Shown here: positions 8,346 to 14,395 of the stretch, one piece after another
Numbering within the stretch: position 1 is the first letter of the stretch
Layout of the letters: the number at the start of each line of letters is the position of its first letter
Assembly: GCA_964388835.1 (NCBI GenBank)
Contig: CAYMBZ010000036.1
Span: 1 to 16,270 of the forward strand
Origin: UBA1738 sp964388835
Lineage (GTDB): Bacteria; Bacillota; Clostridia; UBA1381
Direction: 5' to 3'
DNA length: 16,270 nt
The notes under the pieces: generated by a model
Databases searched by the model: none
Seen by the model: the letters and a program-made list of their open reading frames with translations, nothing else
Told to the model about the DNA's origin: nothing
Position numbers and translations under genes: made by a program

Positions 8346-8588
8346 ATGGAAATTCACAGACAAAATATAGAGATAACCACCGAGTTTATCAAGCTTGATC
8401 AACTTCTCAAGTTTGCGGGAATTGCCGACACCGGCGTTATCGCCAAAGAAATGATTTGGGATGAAATTATTTCGGTAAATGGCGAAATTTGCACCATGCG
8501 CGGCAAAAAAATCCACCCCCAAGATGTTGTTCTCGCAGAATTTGAGGATGAAATTTTTGAAATAACGGTGGTTTCAAATGAAAGTTAA
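8346..8588 (+). CDS. yaaA: S4-domain RNA-binding protein of the YaaA (RlbA) family
   Basis: A small S4-domain protein that normally precedes recF in Bacillota. The family is thought to bind ribosomal RNA or act in ribosome assembly. The 80 residues form one S4 fold: IKLDQLLKFAG at 15-25, then ADTGVIAKEMI at 27-37 and IISVNGEICTMRGKKIHPQD at 41-60, closely following the family pattern of a helix, VNG turn and GxK-xxxxGD-like end. AAAGGA at 8335-8340 lies five bases before ATG. Its last 11 bases overlap the start of recF, so the two are probably translationally coupled. It could be called simply an S4 protein; the placement makes the YaaA assignment firm. Confidence 0.9.
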   Translation: MEIHRQNIEITTEFIKLDQLLKFAGIADTGVIAKEMIWDEIISVNGEICTMRGKKIHPQDVVLAEFEDEIFEITVVSNES

Positions 8589-9675
8589 AAGCTTATCCGT
8601 TTCAAACTTCCGTAATTACGAAAAGGAAACAGTATCCTTTTCGGCCGGAACAAATGTGATTTACGGGAATAACGCACAAGGTAAAACCAATCTCCTCGAA
8701 GCCGTATACCTGTTTTCCCACGGCAAAAGTCATCGTGCAAAAACAGACAGTGAGCTTGTTCGTTTCGGCGCGGATTTTGCGCGCATCGACATTGAATTTG
8801 CCGATAAAGACAGAGACTACCGCGCGGTTATGCAGCTTCTGCCGAACGGCCGCAAGGCTGTAAAGGTGAACAATGTGCCGATTACCAAACTGTCGGCACT
8901 CATGCGTTACTTAAACGTTGTAATGTTCTCCCCTGAGGATTTAGAGATTATAAAAGGCGCACCGCAACTTCGGCGCAGGTTTTTGGATGAAGCAATCAGC
9001 CAGCTCTATCCGCTGTATTTGAAAAAACTTATTTCCTATCACAAAAATCTCGCTCAAAAAAACAGCCTTTTAAAAAAGCTGAAGTTTTCCGGTAAAACCC
9101 GTGATGACATGCTTTCGGTATGGAATGAGCAAATTGCCGAAGACGGCAGTGACATAATGCGGTATCGGAGCGATTTTGTGGATGCGGTTTCCGTACATGC
9201 CGCTCAAATTCACCGCAATATAAGCGGAGAAAATTTAAAAATAGTCTATACACCAAGCATAGAATGTGATATAATTAACAGAGAAGCTTTTTTTGAAAAA
9301 TTGGATTCGGTCACTTCCCGAGAAATAGAAAACGGCTCAAGCATGTACGGTATTCAAAGAGACGAGCTGAAGTTTTTTATAAACGATAAAGAAGCTAAAA
9401 TTTACGCATCGCAAGGGCAGCAACGAACGGCGGTTTTGAGCCTTAAAATGGCACAAACCGAAAATATCTGCAATCTGCGCGGCGAATATCCCGTACTGCT
9501 TTTGGATGATATAATGAGCGAGCTGGACATTTCTCGCCGGAATTACCTTACCGAAAAAATTAAGGGCAAACAGGTAATTCTCACCTGTACCGATGCCGAA
9601 ACCGTAAACAGCGGCAAAAGCGCAAAAATGTTCCGCGTATCAGACGGAACGGTTACCGAAACAAGGGGGGATTGA
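8578..9675 (+). CDS. recF: DNA replication and repair protein RecF
   Basis: RecF is an SMC-like ATPase that, with RecO and RecR, loads RecA at single-strand gaps. The 365 residues show Walker A GNNAQGKT at 30-37, LMRYLNVVMFSPEDL at 108-122, the ABC-type signature ASQGQQRT at 277-284 and Walker B LLLDDIMSELD at 307-317. All are typical, and the length is normal. The start ATG at 8578 lies inside the yaaA frame (11-base overlap); an A-rich region precedes it, but no separate strong ribosome binding site is visible, which fits coupled translation. The stop TGA at 9673-9675 overlaps the start of remB. Sharing a transcript with recJ would place two RecF-pathway enzymes under one promoter. Confidence 0.96.
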   Translation: MKVKSLSVSNFRNYEKETVSFSAGTNVIYGNNAQGKTNLLEAVYLFSHGKSHRAKTDSELVRFGADFARIDIEFADKDRDYRAVMQLLPNGRKAVKVNNVPITKLSALMRYLNVVMFSPEDLEIIKGAPQLRRRFLDEAISQLYPLYLKKLISYHKNLAQKNSLLKKLKFSGKTRDDMLSVWNEQIAEDGSDIMRYRSDFVDAVSVHAAQIHRNISGENLKIVYTPSIECDIINREAFFEKLDSVTSREIENGSSMYGIQRDELKFFINDKEAKIYASQGQQRTAVLSLKMAQTENICNLRGEYPVLLLDDIMSELDISRRNYLTEKIKGKQVILTCTDAETVNSGKSAKMFRVSDGTVTETRGD

Positions 9676-9941
9676 TGTTGTATCTGCATTTGGGCAATGA
9701 TGTGGTTGTTGATTTAAAAACCATCATCGGAATATTCGATATGGATAACACAACAGTTTCCGTTCAAACAAGAAACTTTCTGTCTGCGGCGCAAAAAAAC
9801 GGTTCTGTGATAGACGTTACCGAGGATTTGCCGAAATCCTTCATCGTTACCGAATACGGCGGCAAAGTCAAGGTATATATTTCATCATTGGCATCACGCA
9901 CACTTTATGGACGAGCAAAATCCGATAATATAATTATTTGA
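9675..9941 (+). CDS. remB: RemB-like DUF370 protein (extracellular matrix regulator family)
   Basis: A small DUF370 protein, usually found between recF and gyrB; B. subtilis RemB (YaaB) has this position. The relative RemA is a DNA-binding activator of matrix genes, but the function of the recF-linked member is poorly known. The 88 residues open with YLHLGNDVVV and a GIFDMDN segment, like the family start MYIHLG. The start is uncertain. ATG at 9675 overlaps the recF stop as TGATG. TTG at 9678 would give an exact MYLHLG start and lies eight bases from AAGGGGG at 9663-9669, against five for ATG. TTG at 9672 is also in frame. gyrB follows after 18 bases. Confidence 0.88.
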   Translation: MLYLHLGNDVVVDLKTIIGIFDMDNTTVSVQTRNFLSAAQKNGSVIDVTEDLPKSFIVTEYGGKVKVYISSLASRTLYGRAKSDNIII

Positions 9942-9959
9942 ATTAGGAGTTAATAAGTA

Positions 9960-11879
9960 ATGGAAAAGATTGAAACTAAGTATGACGAAAACCAAATACA
10001 AGTCTTAGAAGGCTTGGAAGCGGTCAGAAAACGTCCGGGCATGTATATCGGCTCAACCTCTTCTGCCGGTCTGCACCATTTGGTGTACGAAATTGTTGAT
10101 AACTCAATCGACGAAGCACTCGCAGGATACTGCAGTGAAATCAATGTGGATATCAATCCCGATAACTCTGTCACCGTTATCGACAACGGACGAGGCATAC
10201 CTGTGGGTATTCACCCTCAGGAGGGAATACCTACCGTTCAGGTTGTTTTGACAATTCTCCATGCCGGCGGAAAATTCGGCGGCGGCGGATATAAGGTTTC
10301 CGGTGGTCTGCACGGTGTGGGCTCTTCGGTTGTAAACGCGCTTTCCGAAAAACTTGAGGTTGAAGTTTCGGACGGCAAGCACATCCATTATCAGTGCTAT
10401 GAGCGCGGCAAGCCGACGTGTGAGCTTAAAGTAATAGGCGATACCGATAAAACCGGTACAAAAATCACCTTTAAACCGGACCCGGAAATTTTTGAAACAC
10501 TTATTTTTGATTATGATATTTTGCTTAAGCGTTTGAGAGAACAAGCTTTCCTTAATAAAGGAGTAAAAATCATTTTCACCGACAAGCGTGAAGCGGATGC
10601 CGAAAGCGTAACCCTCTTTGCAGAGGGCGGAATAAAGGAATTTGTTTCATATATCAATCAAAATAAGGATGTTCTGCATGACGATATCATATATTTTGAA
10701 GCCAATCGAAATGATATGATTGTTGAAGTTGCAATGCAATATACCGATGCATACAGTGAGGCGATTTTGAGCTTTGCCAACAATATCCACACAATAGACG
10801 GCGGTATGCACGAAACCGGCTTTAAATCCGGTCTGACAAGAGTTATAAACGATTATGCAAGACGGCATAACCTTTTAAAGGAAAAAGAGGCAAATCTTTC
10901 GGGCGAGGATGCAAGAGAGGGTCTCACCGCGGTTATCAGCGTAAAGGTAACCGAAGCGCAGTTTGAAGGTCAAACCAAAACCAAGCTCGGAAATTCCGAA
11001 GCAAGAACTTTGGTGGAAAATGCATTGAATGATAAATTCTCGGCATTTTTGGAGGAAAATCCAAAGGTTGCAAAAACAATAATAGAAAAAACTCTCACAG
11101 CATCAAGAGCGCGTGAGGCGGCTCGTAAAGCACGTGAGGCAACACGTAAAAATGCAATGGCAAGCAACTCCTCCCTTCTCGGTAAGCTGGCAAAATGCAC
11201 CGACGAGGGTGCTGATTATGCTGAAATATATATCGTCGAGGGCGATTCTGCGGGAGGTTCCGCAAAACAGGGACGAAACAGACGTTTCCAGGCAATTCTT
11301 CCGCTGTGGGGTAAAATGCTTAACGTTGAAAAATCGCGAATTGACAAGGTATATTCAAACGAAAAGCTTCTTCCCGTTATCCAAGCTCTCGGTGCCGGTA
11401 TCGGTGAGGAATTTGACATAACCAAGTTAAAGTACGGCAAAATCATAATCATGGCGGATGCCGACGTGGACGGTTCGCATATCAGGACACTGCTTCTGAC
11501 ATTCTTCTTCAGATATATGCGCCCGCTTATCGAAAACGGAAACGTATATTTGGCACAGCCGCCGCTTTATAAGGTTTTCAAAGGAAAGAACGCAAATCTT
11601 GTAGAAAAATTCGCATATACCGATGAAGAACGCAACGCGCTTCTTGCCGAAATGGGGCCGGGTGCCAAAGTTCAAAGGTACAAAGGTCTCGGTGAGATGG
11701 ACCCGCCGGAGCTTTGGGAAACAACCATGAATCCTGAAACCAGAACCATGCTGAGGGTTGAACTTGAAGATGCAATTGCCGCAGACCAAACTTTCACCGT
11801 CCTCATGGGCGATAAGGTTGAACCCAGACGCGAATTCATTGAAAAACACGCGAAATACGTTTCAAATCTTGATATCTGA
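9960..11879 (+). CDS. gyrB: DNA gyrase subunit B
   Basis: The ATPase subunit of gyrase, which with GyrA introduces negative supercoils. The GHKL ATPase domain shows EIVDNSIDEA at 44-53, DNGRG at 75-79 and GLHGVG at 116-121. The transducer domain follows, with QTKTKLGN at 338-345. The TOPRIM domain has EGDSAGGS at 427-434 and ADADVDGSH at 499-507, with the catalytic Glu427 and metal Asp500/502/504. QRYKGLGEMDP at 572-582 begins the C-terminal conserved part. At 639 residues it is the short Gram-positive form without the enterobacterial insert. Trp450 occupies the place of E. coli Lys447. AGGAG at 9945-9949 precedes ATG by ten bases. No gyrA follows: the gene ends the + run at the terminator at 11888-11918. 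Confidence 0.97.
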   Translation: MEKIETKYDENQIQVLEGLEAVRKRPGMYIGSTSSAGLHHLVYEIVDNSIDEALAGYCSEINVDINPDNSVTVIDNGRGIPVGIHPQEGIPTVQVVLTILHAGGKFGGGGYKVSGGLHGVGSSVVNALSEKLEVEVSDGKHIHYQCYERGKPTCELKVIGDTDKTGTKITFKPDPEIFETLIFDYDILLKRLREQAFLNKGVKIIFTDKREADAESVTLFAEGGIKEFVSYINQNKDVLHDDIIYFEANRNDMIVEVAMQYTDAYSEAILSFANNIHTIDGGMHETGFKSGLTRVINDYARRHNLLKEKEANLSGEDAREGLTAVISVKVTEAQFEGQTKTKLGNSEARTLVENALNDKFSAFLEENPKVAKTIIEKTLTASRAREAARKAREATRKNAMASNSSLLGKLAKCTDEGADYAEIYIVEGDSAGGSAKQGRNRRFQAILPLWGKMLNVEKSRIDKVYSNEKLLPVIQALGAGIGEEFDITKLKYGKIIIMADADVDGSHIRTLLLTFFFRYMRPLIENGNVYLAQPPLYKVFKGKNANLVEKFAYTDEERNALLAEMGPGAKVQRYKGLGEMDPPELWETTMNPETRTMLRVELEDAIAADQTFTVLMGDKVEPRREFIEKHAKYVSNLDI

Positions 11880-11887
11880 ATCTTTTG

Positions 11888-11918
11888 GGGATGTAAAATT
11901 TCTTTTGCATCCCTTTTT
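11888..11918 (+). terminator. Intrinsic terminator of gyrB
   Basis: An 11-bp stem pairs 11888-11898 (GGGATGTAAAA) with 11903-11913 (TTTTGCATCCC), with one G-T pair and a four-base loop. TTTTT at 11914-11918 and then GTTT follow. It starts eight bases after the gyrB stop codon and closes the recJ-gyrB gene run. Confidence 0.92.
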
Positions 11919-11921
11919 GTT

Positions 11922-12200
11922 TCGTAAATTTCATACACTGACTCGCACCCCACTATGCTGGATGGATCGTTATTTTCAAGTATAACCCATACACTCTCCC
12001 ACCTACACATAAATGCGTTTTTACCCCCCCCGCCATACATATTTCGTTTCCCCCTAAACAGCTGCTTCTTTTACACTTTGTAACTTCCTGCGCCACTGAA
12101 TTTTTTTCAATACCCCCAAAATATTCTATCCTACATCCCTCTTTGCGCTTTCAGACCTGTAAACACTTTGAAAAAAATTCCGCACATATCTCCCCTCGGC
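11922..12200. other. C-rich, G-poor non-coding tract downstream of gyrB
   Basis: No supported gene is seen here. The plus strand is rich in C and T with short C runs, including eight C at 12024-12031 and five C at 12051-12055 and 12113-12117, and is poor in G. A transcript that escaped the gyrB terminator would be C-rich and G-poor like a Rho loading site, but no Rho activity can be shown. Frames open on both strands lack ribosome binding sites and codon bias. Confidence 0.5.
12098..12180. repeat. Perfect 13-bp inverted repeat enclosing 57 bases (MITE-like)
   Basis: GAATTTTTTTCAA at 12098-12110 is the exact reverse complement of TTGAAAAAAATTC at 12168-12180. The unit is 83 bases long and non-coding. 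The bases outside do not extend the match, and no clear target duplication is seen. It could be a short non-autonomous element, a hairpin or an operator. The A7/T7 cores raise the odds of chance. Confidence 0.4.
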
Positions 12201-12226
12201 TTGCACATATAAGGCGAGTTGTCGAA

Positions 12227-12351
12227 GTTTTGTAGCTTTTACCTTGTAAAAGACGACGAAACTTACGACTTGTTTGAAGCTGCAAAACCTACGGGGTTCA
12301 AAAGGTGCCCCTTTGCAACTTTTAGTACTTTTGGTCGCTCAAAAGTACTAA
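12227..12351. ncRNA. Compactly folded intergenic block, candidate structured RNA or interspersed repeat
   Basis: Several helices are packed into 125 bases. GTTTTGTAG at 12227-12235 pairs with 12280-12288 (one wobble). Inside it, CTTTTAC at 12236-12242 pairs with GTAAAAG at 12246-12252 around a three-base loop. GGGG at 12293-12296 can pair with CCCC at 12308-12311, or AAAGG at 12301-12305 with CCTTT at 12310-12314. TTAGTACTTTTG at 12322-12333 pairs perfectly with 12340-12351 around a six-base loop. No helix is followed by a T tract, so these are not simple terminators. It resembles repeated intergenic blocks I recall from gut Clostridia (GGTTCAAAAGGTGC, then a TACTTTTGGTCGC hairpin), but this is memory, not a search. 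The strand is unknown. A transposon-end or HEARO-like element is an alternative. Confidence 0.4.
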
Positions 12352-12395
12352 TATGAACAGCACATGCGGACAATCGAGACACCTACCCCTACAAT

Positions 12396-12423
12396 TTATC
12401 CACCGACAAAGCATATATCCACA
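12396..12423 (+). promoter_or_regulatory. Two near-consensus DnaA boxes
   Basis: TTATCCACC at 12396-12404 and ATATCCACA at 12415-12423 each differ from the DnaA box TTATCCACA at one base. They have the same orientation and starts 19 bases apart, about two helical turns. They lie in the non-coding region beyond gyrB. Binding by DnaA is an inference; the count is small and the region's C richness favours such words. Confidence 0.3.
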
Positions 12424-12452
12424 CCCCGACTACCCGGTGGTTTTCGTTATAC

Positions 12453-12487
12453 AAAAAGGGCACTGTAAAACATCTTTTACAGTGCCC
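12453..12487 (-). terminator. Intrinsic terminator of the acpS-nnr-alr-mazEF operon
   Basis: GGGCACTGTAAAA at 12458-12470 pairs perfectly over 13 bp with 12475-12487, with loop CATC. Read on the minus strand the stem is followed by TTTTT (complement of 12457-12453). It lies about 110 bases beyond the mazF stop. On the plus strand the stem is followed by AAAAAC, so it does not serve gyrB. Confidence 0.9.
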
Positions 12488-12541
12488 AAAAACAGCATAA
12501 AGCCAAAAATTTCACAGCTTTTTGCTGTATGTAGCATACCG

Positions 12542-12562
12542 CTACATAATTTTTCTATACAT
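12542..12562 (-). other. Six-codon ORF with a strong ribosome binding site, followed by hairpins
   Basis: On the minus strand, AGGAGG (complement of 12568-12573) stands five bases before ATG at 12562. The frame reads Met-Tyr-Arg-Lys-Ile-Met and stops with TAG at 12544-12542. An 8-bp hairpin (12528-12535 with 12541-12548) covers the last Met and stop codons. A second 5-bp hairpin (12514-12518 with 12524-12528) shares its end, and the operon terminator follows. The pattern recalls a leader peptide with an attenuator, but no gene follows on that strand. It may be the remnant start of a lost gene or a chance match. Confidence 0.3.
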
Positions 12563-12596
12563 AATAACCTCCTAAATCTTCTCTATACTTAAAAGG

Positions 12597-12947
12597 CTAA
12601 ATATCACCAAGTCCGAAGCTTACTGCCAGCGCGTCATTAACGTTCTTCATAAGCTTTTTATCCAAATGTGCCACCTTTTCCCTCAGGCGTTTTTTGTCGA
12701 TGGTTCTGATTTGCTCCAGCAATATTACCGAATCCTTGTAGAGTCCGTATTCGGAAGCAGATAACTCAATATGTGTCGGCATTTTTGCCTTATTTATCTG
12801 AGATGTTATCGCCGCCGCTATAACGGTCGGGCTGTACTTGTTGCCGACATCGTTTTGGATTATCAGAACAGGCCGAATACCGCCTTGCTCACTGCCCACA
12901 ACCGGGCTCAAATCGGCGTAATATATATCTCCTCGTTTTACAATCAC
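12597..12947 (-). CDS. mazF: Endoribonuclease toxin MazF/EndoA (type II toxin-antitoxin)
   Basis: An mRNA interferase that cuts RNA at short specific sequences when its antitoxin is degraded. B. subtilis EndoA, also 116 residues, cuts UACAU. The protein opens with a GDIYYADLSPVVGSEQGG block at 6-23, keeps Arg25 and Thr48 (the catalytic residues of the family, in GIRPVLIIQND and AAAITSQ), and has LLEQIRTIDKKRL at 76-88. It looks intact. The start is GTG at 12947. GGAG lies about 11 bases upstream, just within the end of the antitoxin gene, whose stop is two bases before this start; coupling is likely. The position after alr is the conserved arrangement of Bacillota. Its cut site cannot be predicted from this sequence alone. 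Confidence 0.95.
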   Translation of the reverse strand: MIVKRGDIYYADLSPVVGSEQGGIRPVLIIQNDVGNKYSPTVIAAAITSQINKAKMPTHIELSASEYGLYKDSVILLEQIRTIDKKRLREKVAHLDKKLMKNVNDALAVSFGLGDI

Positions 12948-12949
12948 CG

Positions 12950-13165
12950 CTATTCACACTCCGTCAGTTTTTCCTCACAGCAGGATAATGCTTCATTATC
13001 CGACTCAAAACACATCCGGGCTAACGAAAGATTTAAAGAAGCCATTTCCTTATAGCCTTGCTTAAGTTCCTTTTCTGCTTTAAACGCATGGTAAATTTTG
13101 GGCAGGGACTTATTTTTTTTCTTATCGAAAGTAAGACCGGACATGACCTTTTTTAATTGTGACAA
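12950..13165 (-). CDS. Antitoxin partner of MazF, short form without a visible ribbon-helix-helix domain
   Basis: This 71-residue protein sits where the MazE-like EndoAI antitoxin belongs. Its second half, ELKQGYKEMASLNLSLA at 33-49 and an acidic end EEKLTECE, matches the C-terminal part of EndoAI (GYMEMAKINLNIS in B. subtilis), the part that binds and blocks the toxin. The first 32 residues are Lys-rich and lack the beta-strand, helix, Sxxxxx-helix pattern of the ribbon-helix-helix DNA-binding domain; EndoAI is usually about 90 residues or more. The start is TTG at 13165, with AGGGGG about ten bases upstream; an in-frame stop lies about 24 bases upstream. Met8 is a less likely start because it is too close to AAAAGG. 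No frameshift that restores the missing domain was found. It probably neutralises MazF but may not repress its own operon. Confidence 0.8.
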   Translation of the reverse strand: MSQLKKVMSGLTFDKKKNKSLPKIYHAFKAEKELKQGYKEMASLNLSLARMCFESDNEALSCCEEKLTECE

Positions 13166-13199
13166 AGCAATCAGGCCCCCTGTTATTCATTTCTCTTTA

Positions 13200-14360
13200 T
13201 CATATTTTATCCAAATAATTAAGTGTTGTTATTTCCCTCCCGTTCTCTTGGTAAATTCGCGGAATTCGCTTTGACACCATACACAAAACCTCATAATTAA
13301 TTGTGTCCATCCAGCCTGCAACGTCATCTGCGGTTATCTTGTCATTGCCGTATATGATCACTTCATCACCTATACTGATATTATTGACATTTGTGACGTC
13401 AATCATACATTGATCCATACAAATTCTTCCTATGACGTTACAAAGCTTGCCACCGGCTACCACTGCCGCTTTGTGTGACAGGCATCTCGGATATCCGTCT
13501 GCATAACCAATCGGAATTGTCGCTATTTTTGTTTCCCTATCGGTTATGTACGTTTTTCCGTAGCTCACGCCTCTGCCAGCCTCTGTTTTTTTTACCTGGG
13601 TAACGCGGGATTTCAAAGTCATTACCGGCTTTAAATCCAGGCGTGATTTATCAACCTCCATTGACGGATAATACCCATACAGTATTATCCCCGCACGCAC
13701 CATATCAAAGTGTGCCTCCGGGTACATCATAATCGCCGCACTGTTTGCAATATGCTTACACGGTATATTTATTCCTATTTCCTCCAGCTCACCTATCAGT
13801 TTTGAAAATCTGTTCAGTTGCAAGAGGGTATATTCCTTATCCGCTTCATCCGCACAAGCAAGATGTGAAAAAATTCCGTCAATCTCCACATTGGCAAGCT
13901 CGGAAATTCTTACAATTTCCTTGATTACCTCGGTATTGTCCTCCCCGCACGCAAATCCCAGGCGGGACATACCGGTATCGATTTTCAAATGAATTTTTAC
14001 CGTTTTATTATGCCGTTTTGCACTGTCGGAAAGGCATTTTGCGAATTCATAATTATATATATTCGGCATTATATCGTATTCCACAATATCATCGGCTTCC
14101 TCCGCAAGAGTTGCACCCAATATAAGAATCGGCACATCGAATCCGGAGCGTCTCAATTCCTTGGCTTCCGCAACAATTGCAACCGCAAGGCAATCTACGC
14201 CACTATCCAAAAGGGCCTTACAGCACTCACGATATCCGTGACCGTATGCATCTGCCTTTACTACCGCCATAAGTCTTGCATTGGGATTTGTTATTTTTCT
14301 TATATTCGAAGCATTGTATTTTAATGCATCAATATCTATTTCTGCCCATGTTCTGTTCAT
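13200..14360 (-). CDS. alr: Alanine racemase
   Basis: A PLP enzyme that interconverts L- and D-alanine and so supplies D-Ala for peptidoglycan. The PLP lysine is Lys35 in AVVKADAYGHGY. The second catalytic residue is Tyr267 in GRGVSYGKTY. The family blocks KIHLKIDTGMSRLGF (about 122-136), MVRAGIILYGYYP and IPIGYADGYPR are present, and GRICMDQCMIDVT near 311-323 gives the active-site segment from the partner subunit. The 386 residues are full length for a Fold III dimer. The start ATG at 14360 follows AAGGA by about nine bases. It lies 35 bases after nnr and 34 before the antitoxin gene, which fits one operon. The link with the PBP elsewhere in the window is through cell-wall synthesis only. 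Confidence 0.96.
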   Translation of the reverse strand: MNRTWAEIDIDALKYNASNIRKITNPNARLMAVVKADAYGHGYRECCKALLDSGVDCLAVAIVAEAKELRRSGFDVPILILGATLAEEADDIVEYDIMPNIYNYEFAKCLSDSAKRHNKTVKIHLKIDTGMSRLGFACGEDNTEVIKEIVRISELANVEIDGIFSHLACADEADKEYTLLQLNRFSKLIGELEEIGINIPCKHIANSAAIMMYPEAHFDMVRAGIILYGYYPSMEVDKSRLDLKPVMTLKSRVTQVKKTEAGRGVSYGKTYITDRETKIATIPIGYADGYPRCLSHKAAVVAGGKLCNVIGRICMDQCMIDVTNVNNISIGDEVIIYGNDKITADDVAGWMDTINYEVLCMVSKRIPRIYQENGREITTLNYLDKI

Positions 14361-14395
14361 TGCGTTGTTTCCTTTTCATTTTATCATACTTTTAA

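Noticed and set aside
11672..12040. A 122-codon - strand frame across the gyrB end and its terminator
   Set aside because: It overlaps gyrB and the terminator stem, and its opening Gly run comes from the C8 tract. No ribosome binding site.
12353..12592. A 79-codon + strand frame in the region between the operons
   Set aside because: It has no ribosome binding site, runs across the perfect terminator hairpin at 12458-12487 and has a Pro/His-rich low-bias composition. It is better explained by the non-coding signals.
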